A stretch of 64,000 bases of DNA. Origin: SAR92 clade bacterium H921. Lineage in GTDB: Bacteria; Pseudomonadota; Gammaproteobacteria; Pseudomonadales; Porticoccaceae. Numbering within the stretch: position 1 is the first letter of the stretch; each line of letters starts with the position of its first letter. Made by a program: the position numbers and the translations under genes. Below the pieces are notes generated by a model. It searched no databases, had not been told where the DNA came from, and saw only the letters and a list, made by a program, of their open reading frames with translations. Of the stretch, positions 25,817 through 35,783 are shown one piece after another. Location of the stretch: contig JAOALD010000002.1 in NCBI GenBank assembly GCA_025153755.1, positions 248,001-312,000 of the forward strand. Direction: 5' to 3'.

Positions 25817-27043
25817 TCAGATAATAGATTTATTGCGTAGTTCGCTTATCTCTAGCGCCGAGTATTCCAAGTATTCCCCCAGGATTGACTCCGTGCTACT
25901 GCCTAGTTGAGGTGGTGGCACGGCATAGTCAATCATTGACCGACTATAGTTGATTGGATTGGCTACCCCTGCGACTTCTCCGGCGCGTTCATCTATTATC
26001 GAAATCTGCATCTTGCGAGCCACTATCTGTGGGTGATCAAAGACCTGGTCAATGCTGTTAATGGGTCCGCAGGGTATGTGATTGTCTTCAAACCGTTGCA
26101 ACCAGTCCCTAGTATTGTGGGTTTTTAGCAACTCGCTAATCTTCCGGCACAGAGTCTCTCGATTTTCCACCCGCATTCGATTGCTGACATAGCGGCTGTC
26201 TAAGGCAAGCTGTGGCTCCCCAATTACATCGCAAAATCGTTGAAACTGAGCATCATTGCCCACTGCGAGAATTAGGTGCCCATCTCGCGTAGCAAAGGCC
26301 TGATAGGGCACGATATTGGGGTGAGAGTTACCAATTCTTCCAGGTACCTCACCACCAATTAAATAGTTAGTCGCTTGATTAGCCAGCACGGCTGCCTGAA
26401 CATCGAGTAATGCAATGTCAATGTGCTGCCCTAAATCAGAGCTGTGCCGCTCAAGCAGAGCGCCTTGAATGGCATTGGCTGCATACATACCGCTAAATAG
26501 GTCGGTGACAGCAACTCCAGTCCTGACAGGCCCGCCATTACCATTATTGTCTGTGGCTTCGCCGGTAATACTCATTAAACCGCCCATACCCTGGATTAAA
26601 AAGTCATAACCGGGTCGGTCAGCATAGGGCCCGGTTTGGCCAAAACCGGTAATCGAGCAGTACACTAACCTTGGGTTAATGGCGCTTAAAGATTCGTAAT
26701 CGAGGTTATATTTTTTAAGGCCGCCGACCTTATAATTTTCGATTAGAACATCGGTTTGAGCAGCCAGTTGTCGAATAATTGCCTGTCCCTCAGTCTGGGT
26801 AATATCGACAGTTACCGACTTTTTCCCGCGATTAGCACAGAAATAATAGGCTGCATCCTCCGTGCTATTGCCGGCGGTGTCTTTAAGATATGGCGGCCCC
26901 CAGTGACGGGTGTCATCACCGACCACCGGTTTTTCAATTTTGATTACTTCGGCGCCCATATCGGCCAATAACTGGCCGGCCCAAGGGCCTGCCAGAATGC
27001 GGCTCATATCCAACACTTTATAGCCTGCCAATGGACCCGACAT
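25817..27043 (-). CDS. class III CoA-transferase, probably succinyl-CoA:glutarate CoA-transferase
   Basis: 408 residues. CaiB/BaiF signatures: LAGYKVLDMSRILAGPWAGQLLADMGAEVIKIEKP, RGKKSVTVDIT, VLIENYKVGGLKKYNLDYESL, YCSITGFGQTGPYADRPGYDFLIQGMGGLMSITG and an Asp in GVAVTDLFSGMYA (about 177) as the expected CoA-linked carboxylate. The gene follows the glutaryl-CoA dehydrogenase gene by 5 bp, the arrangement seen in lysine/glutarate degradation operons, where the enzyme activates glutarate with succinyl-CoA. The end is 3 bp from the convergent decarboxylase. Confidence 0.85.
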   Translation of the reverse strand: MSGPLAGYKVLDMSRILAGPWAGQLLADMGAEVIKIEKPVVGDDTRHWGPPYLKDTAGNSTEDAAYYFCANRGKKSVTVDITQTEGQAIIRQLAAQTDVLIENYKVGGLKKYNLDYESLSAINPRLVYCSITGFGQTGPYADRPGYDFLIQGMGGLMSITGEATDNNGNGGPVRTGVAVTDLFSGMYAANAIQGALLERHSSDLGQHIDIALLDVQAAVLANQATNYLIGGEVPGRIGNSHPNIVPYQAFATRDGHLILAVGNDAQFQRFCDVIGEPQLALDSRYVSNRMRVENRETLCRKISELLKTHNTRDWLQRFEDNHIPCGPINSIDQVFDHPQIVARKMQISIIDERAGEVAGVANPINYSRSMIDYAVPPPQLGSSTESILGEYLEYSALEISELRNKSII

Positions 27044-27048
27044 GCTGG

Positions 27049-28230
27049 TTACCCGAAGGCTGGAATGCCGGTTTGTGCACGGCCTAGAATTAAGGCATGA
27101 ATATCTGCCGTACCCTCATAGGTATTGACTACCTCTAGATTGAGCATATGTCGCATTATCGGGTACTCATCTGAGATACCATTGCCGCCGTGCATGTCTC
27201 TGGCCATACGGGCAATATCAAGGGCCTTACTACAGTTGTTGCGTTTTAGTAGCGAGATCAATTCTGGCGCTAGATTACCCTGCTCTTTGAGTCTGCCAGC
27301 GCGCAGGGAGCCCTGTAAACCAAGGCTGATATCAGTTTGCATGGTGGCTAGCTTCATCTGAATAAGCTGATTGGCAGCTAATGGGCGATTGAACTGAACA
27401 CGATCCATGCAGTATTGACGAGCGGCGAACCAACAGCTTTCGGCGGCGCCTAGTGCGCCCCAGCTGATTCCGTAGCGAGCGGCATTGAGGCAGCCAAATG
27501 GCCCTTTTAAGCCCTGTACATTAGGCATAAGCTGTTCTTCTGGCACGAACACCTCATTCATCACAATCTCGCCAGTAATAGAGGCGCGCAGTGCCAGTTT
27601 CCCTTCGATTTTGGGTGCCGACAGTCCTGGCATTCCTTTATCGAGAATAAAGCCGCGAATAATGCCATCATCGGTTTTTGCCCAGACCACAAAGACATCG
27701 GCGATGGGTGAATTGCTAATCCACATTTTACTACCTGACAGCAGATAGCCACCGTCGACAGTCTTGGCGCGAGTTTTCATACCGCCTGGATCTGAACCCG
27801 CATCTGGCTCAGTGAGGCCAAAACAGCCTACCCATTCACCGCTGGCCAGCTTGGCAATATATTTTTCCCGCTGTGCCTCAGTGCCATAGGTGAAGATGGG
27901 ATACATAACCAGACTCGACTGTACGCTCATCATCGAGCGATAACCAGAATCCACCCGTTCAATTTCTCGGGCTATAAGCCCGTAGCTGACATAACCAACC
28001 CCTGAACAGCCGTAGCCTTCGATGGTTGCTCCGAGCAAACCTAGTTCGCCCATCTCATTAAAGATGGCGCGGTCGGTCTGTTCATTGCGAAACGCGTCAC
28101 GCACACGGGGCGCTAGCTTTTCCTCAGCATAGGCTGCGGCAGTGTCGCGCACCATGCGCTCCTCATCACTGAGTTGATCATCGAGATTAAATGCGTCCTG
28201 CCAGTTAAATTTTCCCCAATCCATCACCAT
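27049..28230 (-). CDS. gcdH: glutaryl-CoA dehydrogenase (acyl-CoA dehydrogenase family)
   Basis: 393 residues. Characteristic segments: [24 protein letters not shown] at the N-terminus, [28 protein letters not shown], the FAD/substrate motif [18 protein letters not shown] (about 137-155), and [24 protein letters not shown]. The catalytic Glu is in the C-terminal [20 protein letters not shown]. Glutaryl-CoA dehydrogenase oxidises and decarboxylates glutaryl-CoA to crotonyl-CoA, with electrons going to ETF. It is placed between the aminotransferase (27 bp upstream) and the CoA-transferase (5 bp downstream). The start could also be the second ATG at 28224. Confidence 0.9.
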   Translation of the reverse strand: MVMDWGKFNWQDAFNLDDQLSDEERMVRDTAAAYAEEKLAPRVRDAFRNEQTDRAIFNEMGELGLLGATIEGYGCSGVGYVSYGLIAREIERVDSGYRSMMSVQSSLVMYPIFTYGTEAQREKYIAKLASGEWVGCFGLTEPDAGSDPGGMKTRAKTVDGGYLLSGSKMWISNSPIADVFVVWAKTDDGIIRGFILDKGMPGLSAPKIEGKLALRASITGEIVMNEVFVPEEQLMPNVQGLKGPFGCLNAARYGISWGALGAAESCWFAARQYCMDRVQFNRPLAANQLIQMKLATMQTDISLGLQGSLRAGRLKEQGNLAPELISLLKRNNCSKALDIARMARDMHGGNGISDEYPIMRHMLNLEVVNTYEGTADIHALILGRAQTGIPAFG

Positions 28231-28257
28231 TTCGAAAACCTATTTAAAAAGTTGCAC

Positions 28258-29622
28258 TTATACAGAGTAATGTTGCGCGGTTTGGTCCAGAGCCTTGGTC
28301 GCGCGCTCGATCATCGTATCAATCTCTTCGTGGTTCATAATTAGCTGTGGCGAAATAATCATCGAATCGCCGACAGCACGCATAACTAAGCCATTATCGA
28401 TACAGAATTCACGGCAGACACCACCGGCTTGCTGCTCTGGCTCAAGGCGCTCTTTGGTAACCTTGTTGCGTACCAGCTCTAATGAACCAATCATACCTAT
28501 GCCGCGGGTATGGCCCACAATTGGATGATCGCCGAGTTCTGCCCAGCGCTTTTGCAGGTAAGGCCCCACGTTCTTAGCAACCCGCTCAACAATATTGTCG
28601 CGCTCTAATATGTCCAGAGTTGCCAGGGCAGCGGCACAGGCAATAGGGTGCCCTGAATAGGTGAAACCATGGCCAAATTCACCACCGCTACTGGTTATCA
28701 CGCTGGCAACCCTATCACTGACCATAACGCCACCCAAAGGCTGAAAGCCGTTGGTCACAGCCTTGGCAAAGGTCATTAGGTCGGGTTCGGTGTTGTAGGT
28801 CTCACAGCCAAACATGCTGCCAGTGCGGGCAAAGCCACAGATTACCTCGTCACTGACAAAGAGAATATCGCGTTCTTTAAGAATGCGACTTACTTCAGGC
28901 CAGTAGCTATCGGGAGGTACAATCACACCACCTGCACCCTGAATAGGCTCGGCTATAAATGCTGCGACATTTTCCTCACCCAGTTGGTCAATGCGTTTTT
29001 CCAATTCTCGAGCTGCAGCAATACCAAACTCATGAGCAGTCATATCGCCGCCGCTGTTGTACCAGTTGGGATCGGCAATATGCTGTACATAGGGTAGAGT
29101 TTCAAACTGGTCGTGCACCGAACTAAATCCGCCGAGGCTAGCTGCGGCGATGGTACTGCCATGGTAGGCATTGGTGCGAGCTAAAATAATGCGCTTATTG
29201 GGCTGATTTTTAAGGTCCCAATAGCGGCGAATTAACCGAATGTTAGTGTCGTTAGCCTCAGAGCCAGAATTAGTAAAAAACACATGGGTAAACTGTTCTG
29301 GGGTCATCTTGACCAACCGATCTGCCAGCTCGACTGCGGGCTCGTTGCTGCACTGAAAAAAATTGTTGTAGTAGGGTAGCTGCTGGAACTGGGCACTGAC
29401 GGCCGCGGCTATTTCCGGCTGGCTGTAACCTAGACTGCAACACCACAGGCCAGACATAGCATCGAGGAATTCTGTGCCATCAGTATCATAAATATAGATA
29501 TGCTCCGCACGGCTGATAATTCGACCGGGCTTTTTGGCATAATTATTAAAGTCAGTGAACGGGTGTAAATGACGTTGCACGTCAAGTGATTGCAACTGTT
29601 CAGTTGTTTTTGTAATACTCAT
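28258..29622 (-). CDS. class III aminotransferase, putrescine/cadaverine-pyruvate type
   Basis: 454 residues. The family layout is clear: RHLHPFTDFNNYAKKPGRII, DGTEFLDAMSGLWCCSLGYSQPEIAAA, FFTNSGSEANDTNIRLIRRYW (about 115-135), and YHGSTIAAASLGG. EPIQGAGGVIVPPDSYW is followed by ILFVSDEVICGFARTG with the PLP Asp, then MTFAKAVTNGFQPLGGVM with the Schiff-base Lys near 290. It is most similar in pattern to SpuC-type diamine:pyruvate and beta-alanine:pyruvate aminotransferases. AGGA lies 7 bases before the ATG. It heads the operon leading to gcdH and the CoA-transferase, consistent with deamination of cadaverine or aminovalerate on the way to glutarate. Confidence 0.88.
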   Translation of the reverse strand: MSITKTTEQLQSLDVQRHLHPFTDFNNYAKKPGRIISRAEHIYIYDTDGTEFLDAMSGLWCCSLGYSQPEIAAAVSAQFQQLPYYNNFFQCSNEPAVELADRLVKMTPEQFTHVFFTNSGSEANDTNIRLIRRYWDLKNQPNKRIILARTNAYHGSTIAAASLGGFSSVHDQFETLPYVQHIADPNWYNSGGDMTAHEFGIAAARELEKRIDQLGEENVAAFIAEPIQGAGGVIVPPDSYWPEVSRILKERDILFVSDEVICGFARTGSMFGCETYNTEPDLMTFAKAVTNGFQPLGGVMVSDRVASVITSSGGEFGHGFTYSGHPIACAAALATLDILERDNIVERVAKNVGPYLQKRWAELGDHPIVGHTRGIGMIGSLELVRNKVTKERLEPEQQAGGVCREFCIDNGLVMRAVGDSMIISPQLIMNHEEIDTMIERATKALDQTAQHYSV

Positions 29623-29923
29623 AGTGAAGTCCTAGCAAAAATTTGCCACCCCAAAAGGGTATATGTATAGAGGGGCTAAGAAGACGAGTATCTCACCATA
29701 GAATACCATGAGAAGCATGTACCCAAATGGGTTGGAGGAGCATTAAAACCCTGCCAGCAGGTATATGATTTTATTCAATGGATTTTAGATAGAAAAGAAC
29801 TACTCAATATTAGTAAAATTGCTTTTAAGGGACTAGACTCGGCAACCTAGACAGTTTTTTAGGTAATGGGCAAGAGGCCGAATTGTGGCATCGATGCCAG
29901 TAAACTAAATTCACGGGGGATTT
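29623..29923. other. divergent intergenic region, aminotransferase / TonB-dependent receptor
   Basis: 301 bp without an ORF of note. It must hold the promoters of both the minus-strand catabolic operon and the receptor gene. GGGGGA, 6 bases before the receptor ATG, is a strong RBS. I see no confident -35/-10 pair or operator. Confidence 0.4.
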
Positions 29924-32257
29924 ATGAAGTCAACTCAAATAGTACGTCGGACATTACTTTCAGCAGCGGTGGCCTCAGCTAGTTTTGGCGTAGGCCAACT
30001 CAGTGCAGCACAGATCGAAGAAATTATTGTTACCACGCAAAAGCGTGAACAGTCATTGCAGGATGTTCCAATCAGTGTCTCGGCGTTTACGGGCAGTTTT
30101 ATTGACAAGGCACAGATCTCTGATGCCAAAGCTGTAGCACTTTTAACGCCAGGCGTCTCTGGCGATACCGATGATTCGTTTTTGGATTCAATGAATGTGC
30201 GCGGTATAAGTACCAATGACTTTGGCGTTGGTGCTGAGCCTTCAATCGGCGTCTATCAGGACGGTATTTATTTAGGTCGCACCGGCGGCGCTCTATCAAG
30301 TTTCTTTGACCTGGAAATGGTCGAAGTGGTCAAAGGTCCCCAGGGTACATTGTTTGGTCGCAATGCCTCGGCGGGTGCAATTGCAGTGACCATTGCCAAG
30401 CCGAGCGATGAGCAGTCAGGCTCTATTGACCTAGGTCTAGGCGAAGATGGATATACTGAATTTACAGGCGTGATCAACATGCCGATCAGCGATAATTTAA
30501 ACAGCCGCATGGCTATATACCATCATCAAAAAGATGGCTGGGTTACCAATATTAATGATGGCAAAAAAGTCGGGGCCATTGAAAATACCGCCTGGCGTTA
30601 CTCGCTGGCCTATGACAATGACAATGTGTCTGCCACATTGATGCTTGAATATGAAGATCGTCAGGGCCCGCCAACGCTCTATCAGGTGTTTGATCCCGAT
30701 GAGACTGGCATCTCTTTTTACAGCACAGATGCAGCTCGCAATGAGATTAGCTCTGATATGAACAGTGATGAGCTGGTTGATAAAGGTGAAGTCTGGGGTG
30801 CAACACTCAATGTTGAGGTAGACCTGGGCGATGATTACAGTCTGACGTCTATCACCGGTCTTCGTGGCCACAACTATTACTATAAAGAAGACTTTGATGG
30901 CGAAGACCGATTTATCTTCAACTATAACCAGATACAGGATCAAAAGTATTTCAGTCAGGAATTTCGCTTAAACAAAGCGACAGATGCGGTCAGTTGGTTT
31001 GTTGGTGCCTCGATGTATGAAGAAGAGATCCAAACACGCTTTAATCAGACCTTTGACGAAGACGTTATGTGTCAGACAATAGCTGTTGCCTATAGTGTTG
31101 ATTACGATAGCGACCCCGACTATGTCGAGGGCGAAGTAACTGACTGTAGCTCTTATTATTACTACAATTACGATGATCCGTCTTACACAGACCCGGGTAT
31201 AGGCACCCGTAACGACAGTGTTGATATTGACGCAGAATATGATGGTTGGGGTGTCTATGGTGATGCGACCTTCCATGTTTCTGAGCAGCTTGATGTTAGT
31301 GCCGGTGCGCGTTACACCGAGGATAATCGCGACTTTGGACAGAAATTTGGCGGCGATGATCGCAATTATTTCGCCTACTCATTTCCATTCTTCTCCTCTG
31401 ACTTTTTACGCGGCAGCGATAGCTGGACCAATACGTCATTGCGTACAGCGATAAATTATCAGCTGTCTGATGAGGTTTCGACCTATATAAACTATTCCAC
31501 TGGCTACAAAGCCGGTGGTTTTAACACCTTCTTTGTACTGTTCCCAGAGAGTGTTGTCGTTGATAGCCTTGCTGGTGAGGACGCTGTCGAATTGGGCGGT
31601 TCGCCAGAAAGCTTCGAAAAAGAAGAGGTTACCAATGTTGAGTTGGGTTTAAAGGGCCAATTTTGGGATGGCCAGATGCAGGTTAATGCTAGCATCTATC
31701 AGTACCAATTTGACGGCATGCAGTCTGGTTACTATGTGGGCTCCCGTTACAGTGTGGCCAATGTGGGTGATGCTGAGGGTAATGGTGTTGAATTAGATAT
31801 GCGCCTATTGCCGGGTGACAATCTAGACATTTATCTGGGGCTGTCTTGGGCTGATACCGAATTGACCAAGCCTGCTGAAGGCTTCTGCGAACCAGCCGAT
31901 TGTCTGGGCGCCCAGATTCCAGGCACGGTTGAATTTAGTGCGGCCATGGTAGCAACCTACACAGTGCCTCTGGAAAATGGTGATTTGGCTGTTACCTGGG
32001 AAACCTTTCATCAGGACGAGAGCGTCGGCTTTGGCCAGTTTGATCTCAATCCACTGATGGCGGATGGCTTTACGACCAGCAATCTGCGTATTGGTTATGA
32101 TAGTGCAGAGGACTGGTCTGTCACCCTATGGGTTAACAATATTACTGATGAGTTCCATTATAAGGGTGTTGCGGGTTCCGATGCGAATATTGCGCCCCAT
32201 TACTTTGGGTTTTCAGAACCACGCCGTATGGGTTTAGATATTGGCTTTAAATTCTAA
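29924..32257 (+). CDS. TonB-dependent outer-membrane receptor
   Basis: 777 residues. A signal peptide ends near LSAAQ (about 28), followed by the TonB box region IEEIIVTTQKREQSLQDVPISVSAF. The plug domain has LTPGVSG, NVRGIST and VEVVKGPQGTLFGRNASAGAI (about 133-153). The remainder is a 22-strand-type barrel with repeated aromatic/Asp-rich strands, and the C-terminus RRMGLDIGFKF ends in Phe, as required for BAM recognition. It imports a large or scarce substrate with energy from TonB-ExbBD. Short Asp/Tyr-rich loops (around 400-425) are surface-exposed. The ligand is not evident; the polyamine/lysine catabolic neighbours and the downstream glutamate-polyamine ligase gene are hints only. Confidence 0.93.
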   Translation: MKSTQIVRRTLLSAAVASASFGVGQLSAAQIEEIIVTTQKREQSLQDVPISVSAFTGSFIDKAQISDAKAVALLTPGVSGDTDDSFLDSMNVRGISTNDFGVGAEPSIGVYQDGIYLGRTGGALSSFFDLEMVEVVKGPQGTLFGRNASAGAIAVTIAKPSDEQSGSIDLGLGEDGYTEFTGVINMPISDNLNSRMAIYHHQKDGWVTNINDGKKVGAIENTAWRYSLAYDNDNVSATLMLEYEDRQGPPTLYQVFDPDETGISFYSTDAARNEISSDMNSDELVDKGEVWGATLNVEVDLGDDYSLTSITGLRGHNYYYKEDFDGEDRFIFNYNQIQDQKYFSQEFRLNKATDAVSWFVGASMYEEEIQTRFNQTFDEDVMCQTIAVAYSVDYDSDPDYVEGEVTDCSSYYYYNYDDPSYTDPGIGTRNDSVDIDAEYDGWGVYGDATFHVSEQLDVSAGARYTEDNRDFGQKFGGDDRNYFAYSFPFFSSDFLRGSDSWTNTSLRTAINYQLSDEVSTYINYSTGYKAGGFNTFFVLFPESVVVDSLAGEDAVELGGSPESFEKEEVTNVELGLKGQFWDGQMQVNASIYQYQFDGMQSGYYVGSRYSVANVGDAEGNGVELDMRLLPGDNLDIYLGLSWADTELTKPAEGFCEPADCLGAQIPGTVEFSAAMVATYTVPLENGDLAVTWETFHQDESVGFGQFDLNPLMADGFTTSNLRIGYDSAEDWSVTLWVNNITDEFHYKGVAGSDANIAPHYFGFSEPRRMGLDIGFKF

Positions 32258-32293
32258 TGGTTATCAACTAAACCTTAGTCTTAAAAAGTCGTT

Positions 32294-32333
32294 AAAAGAG
32301 CCGGTTTTTGTTTCGATAGCCGGCTCTTTTTTT
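32294..32333 (+). terminator. rho-independent terminator of the TonB-dependent receptor gene
   Basis: An 11-bp perfect stem (AAAAGAGCCGG at 32294-32304 with its complement at 32320-32330) around a 15-nt loop, followed by a T-run through 32333. It lies 36 bp after the receptor stop. Confidence 0.85.
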
Positions 32334-32361
32334 GTACACTGTGAAAAAACTGACCGATTTT

Positions 32362-34338
32362 ATGGATCCTAAACAGCAATTTTATCAGGCACTCACGGCT
32401 CTGCGAGAAGGAAATCTCGGTGCTTGTGAGCAGGCCTGTGATCGCTTGTTAGCCATCAATGCTCACGACGTTAATGCCATGCGATTGCGTGCACAGATTT
32501 GGGAGCGCCGTGGCGATTTACCGAGAGCGGAGCAAGGTTTTAAAGCGGTCATTGCGATAGCTGCAGATTTTGCCCATGCCTGGGCTGACCTTGGTAGGGT
32601 GCAGTATGCACTTAAAACCTATGAAGAAGCTGAAGTCTCTCTGCGTCAAGCTTTGGTGCTAGACAGTAAATTAAAAGGCCCGAGTAAGTTACTGGTATCG
32701 GTACTGAGAGCCCTAGGCAAGACAGATCAATCCACCAAGTTAGACAGTATTAATCAGCAACGCGCCGAACTTAAAGAAAAGGTTCATGAAGCTTATCGCT
32801 TGGTGGTGGCCGGCGATGTTGGCAAAGCTGAGCGCCAGTGTCGCGAGGTTCTTAAGCGGGATCCTGACAATACCGGAGCCAAAGAGTTTCTCATTGAGCG
32901 TGCCCTAGAGACTGGCCGCGCGCGCTGGGCCGAGGAGTTGGCCCGGTCCTTAACTCGGCAGATGCCCGAGAGACCAAAATGGTGGCTTAAATTAGCCTCG
33001 GCACTATCGCGTCAAGATCAGCTCGCAGAGGCAGAAGCTGCTGTGCAGCAGGCGCTGGGTATTGATCCGGACAAAACCGAAGGGCGCATGTTGCTGGGTA
33101 GTATATTTAGTAAAGATAATCGTTTTCCCGAGGCCCTTGAACAGTACGAATTGGTGCTAAAGCAGAATCCTGATTATGTCCCCGCACTGTCTCAAAAAGC
33201 CACAGTATTAAAAACTTTCGGCCAACAGCAAGAGGCTATAGATACCTACCAGCGCTGTATGCAACTAGACCCCAAATATGGCGAGGCGGCATGGTCATTA
33301 TCTAACCTTAAAACCTATAGGTTCAGTGATGATGAGCTTCAAAAAATGTGTAACGAACTGGAATCTGGCGAGCTTACTGATCAGCAGGCGGTGCACTTTA
33401 ACTATGCCTTGGCTAAAGCCTATGAGCATCGAGAAGATTGGCACAGTGCTTTTGCTGCCTATGAGGCAGGTAATCTGGTCAAGAAAAACCTGGTCGACTG
33501 GAGCGCCGATAAGTTTAGCCAGCAGGTCGATGATATTATTCAAATATTCAATGCCGATTTTGTAAATAAAAATAAGACTGCGGGCATAGAAGACAATTCA
33601 GCTATCTTTATTCTTGGTCTGCCGCGTTCTGGATCAACGCTTCAGGAGCAGATTCTTGCCTCTCATTCACAGATCGAAGGTACCAGAGAGCTACCCTATA
33701 TTCCCTGGCTTGCCCAGCGTATCAACAGACCACCAAATGCTATGGCCAGCCAGTCTTACCCCCTCGGCCTGGGTGAGTTAAGTGCACAAAACTGGAGTCA
33801 AATCGGCGAGCAATTTATGGCCCAAGCCCAGCGTCATCGGCAGACTAAGGCGCCATTCTTTATCGATAAACTGCCCAATAATTTTCTCTATGTGGGATTG
33901 ATTTTATTGGCTATGCCCAACTCCAAAATCATCAATACAGTCCGCCATCCAATGGACAACTGCTTCGGGTGTTACAAGCAGTTGTGGGCTGAGGGACAGT
34001 ACTTTACCTATGATTTAAATGATTTGGGTCGCTATTACCGCGATTACATTCGCTTAATGAACCATTGGCAAAGAGTATTTCCAGATAAGATTCATTCAGT
34101 CATCTACGAGAATGTGGTGGACAATCTTGAGCACAGTGTTACTGAGTTGTTGGATTACTGTGGTGTGCCTATGGAGGAGGGGTGCCTGCGGTTCCATGAA
34201 ACCGAGCGGGCGGTAAATACCGCCAGCTCCGAACAGGTGCGCCAACCTATTTACAAGTCTGCCGTGGCCTATTGGCAGCATTTTGAAAAAGACCTACAGC
34301 CGCTCCGTGATGCCCTTGGCGATCTCGTAGACGGTTAA
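32362..34338 (+). CDS. TPR-sulfotransferase fusion protein
   Basis: 658 residues from the ATG at 32362. In-frame TTG 32332 and GTG 32341 lie within or against the terminator and are unlikely. TPR repeats fill about 5-320, for example FYQALTALREGNLGACEQACDRLLAINAHDVNAMRLRAQIWERRGDLPRAEQGFKAVI, AEAAVQQALGIDPDKTEGRMLLG and ALEQYELVLKQNPDYVPALSQKATVLKTFG. A sulfotransferase domain covers about 410-655: the PAPS-binding loop LGLPRSGSTLQEQILASH near 415-432, and a second conserved NTVRHPMDNCFGCYKQLW near 530. Such fusions occur often beside TonB receptors in marine gammaproteobacteria. The target (protein, glycan or lipid) is unknown. No signal peptide, so it acts in the cytoplasm. Confidence 0.88.
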   Translation: MDPKQQFYQALTALREGNLGACEQACDRLLAINAHDVNAMRLRAQIWERRGDLPRAEQGFKAVIAIAADFAHAWADLGRVQYALKTYEEAEVSLRQALVLDSKLKGPSKLLVSVLRALGKTDQSTKLDSINQQRAELKEKVHEAYRLVVAGDVGKAERQCREVLKRDPDNTGAKEFLIERALETGRARWAEELARSLTRQMPERPKWWLKLASALSRQDQLAEAEAAVQQALGIDPDKTEGRMLLGSIFSKDNRFPEALEQYELVLKQNPDYVPALSQKATVLKTFGQQQEAIDTYQRCMQLDPKYGEAAWSLSNLKTYRFSDDELQKMCNELESGELTDQQAVHFNYALAKAYEHREDWHSAFAAYEAGNLVKKNLVDWSADKFSQQVDDIIQIFNADFVNKNKTAGIEDNSAIFILGLPRSGSTLQEQILASHSQIEGTRELPYIPWLAQRINRPPNAMASQSYPLGLGELSAQNWSQIGEQFMAQAQRHRQTKAPFFIDKLPNNFLYVGLILLAMPNSKIINTVRHPMDNCFGCYKQLWAEGQYFTYDLNDLGRYYRDYIRLMNHWQRVFPDKIHSVIYENVVDNLEHSVTELLDYCGVPMEEGCLRFHETERAVNTASSEQVRQPIYKSAVAYWQHFEKDLQPLRDALGDLVDG

Positions 34339-34436
34339 ATATTTTGTACCCCTATGCGGGTATCTAGGTTGCCTAGTGCCTGCCCATTAGTGGTTAAAGT
34401 GAGATACTGTCACTGTAATTACCCAGAGACAATGCA

Positions 34437-35783
34437 ATGGCCAAAAAACAAACGCTAGAACAATTTTTGCAGGACAATCCAGATATTGAAATATTTGAGG
34501 TGATCCTGCACGACCTCAATGGCACTCACCGTGGCAAATGGTTGCCTCGTGAACAAATTGCCAAGGTGTTTGAAGGTGGGTATAAAATGCCACAGAACAC
34601 CTGCTCTTTGGATGCCTGGGGTCGCGACCTTGATGAACTTGTGCAGCAAAGTGGCGATGCAGATGGAGTGTGCACTGCTCACCCTGAAACCTTGGCCCGA
34701 GTGCCTTGGGCAGAAAAACCCACTGCCCAGGTTGTTGTGTCAATGGGCAGCTTTGGTGGTGATGAACCCTACGGGGGTGATCCGCGAATGGTGCTGCAAT
34801 CTGTATTAGATCGCTACGCTAAGCTGGGTTTGCGGCCTGTGGTTGCCAGTGAAATGGAGTTTCATCTATTTGAGTTAGATCGCGATAATTTCGGCCAGCC
34901 TCAGCATAGTCAGCGAGCCCTAAATGGTTCACCGGCTCTGGGTGGTCAGACCTATGGCATGGATATCATGCGCGAGACGGCTCCCTTAATGGATGCCATT
35001 GCTGATGCCGCAAAATTTCAAAACTTACCTGTAGACACCTTGATTACCGAATTTGGTCCTTCCCAGTTTGAGATCAATCTCAATCATCAAGACTGCGCCA
35101 TGCGCGCCTGTGATCAGGGCAGTATGTTAAAACGTGCAATACGCAACGTGGCCCGCAGCCATAACAAAGTTGCATCATTTATGGCTAAGCCATTTGCTGA
35201 ACAAGTAGGTAATGGCATGCATATTCATTTCAGTTTGATCGATGCAAAAGGCAATAATGTGTTTGATGATGGCACCGATACTGGATCTAAAATTTTGAAC
35301 CATGCAGTTGCGGGTTGCCTAGCGACCATGGCGGACAGTATGGCTATATTTGCGCCAAATATTAATTCCTATCGGCGCATGGTGCCCGGTTGCTATGCAC
35401 CTTTGGCGCCTAACTGGGGTTATGAAAACCGTACTACGGCTATTCGTATACCAGGCGGTGACCACAGAGCAATCAGAATTGAACACCGTGTCCCTGGCGC
35501 CGATGCCAATGTATATTTGACTGTGGCTGCAATGCTGGCGGGTGCCCTTTACGGTATAGAAAACACCCTAGCTGCACCACAGGCTGTTGTGGGTGACGCC
35601 GGAGATGTTGAGGCAGTATTGCCACATTTTTGGCAGGATGCACTTGAGGTGTTTGAGCAATCAGATTTTATTGGTGACTATCTTGGTGCAGAGTTACAAA
35701 AAACCTTCTCTCTTTGCAAAAGGAAAGAAAAAAGCGAGTTCGATAGTCGCGTTACTCTGCTGGAGTATGATGCCTATCTTTGA
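34437..35783 (+). CDS. glutamine synthetase-family gamma-glutamyl-polyamine ligase
   Basis: 448 residues, shorter at the N-terminus region than GlnA (about 470) and like PuuA/SpuI-type ligases. Visible motifs: DLNGTHRGKWLP near 27 in place of the usual DxxG beta-grasp signature, SEMEFHLFELD (metal Glu, about 138-148), FGPSQFEINLNHQDCAMRACDQ (about 205-226), and MAKPFAEQVGNGMHIHFSL (about 250-268, the glutamate/metal site). NRTTAIRIPGGDHRAIRIEHRVPGADANVYL (about 332-363) completes the active site. It would join glutamate to putrescine, cadaverine or another amine with ATP, the first step of gamma-glutamylated polyamine breakdown. This fits the diamine aminotransferase and decarboxylase 5-10 kb upstream. 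Confidence 0.88.
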   Translation: MAKKQTLEQFLQDNPDIEIFEVILHDLNGTHRGKWLPREQIAKVFEGGYKMPQNTCSLDAWGRDLDELVQQSGDADGVCTAHPETLARVPWAEKPTAQVVVSMGSFGGDEPYGGDPRMVLQSVLDRYAKLGLRPVVASEMEFHLFELDRDNFGQPQHSQRALNGSPALGGQTYGMDIMRETAPLMDAIADAAKFQNLPVDTLITEFGPSQFEINLNHQDCAMRACDQGSMLKRAIRNVARSHNKVASFMAKPFAEQVGNGMHIHFSLIDAKGNNVFDDGTDTGSKILNHAVAGCLATMADSMAIFAPNINSYRRMVPGCYAPLAPNWGYENRTTAIRIPGGDHRAIRIEHRVPGADANVYLTVAAMLAGALYGIENTLAAPQAVVGDAGDVEAVLPHFWQDALEVFEQSDFIGDYLGAELQKTFSLCKRKEKSEFDSRVTLLEYDAYL

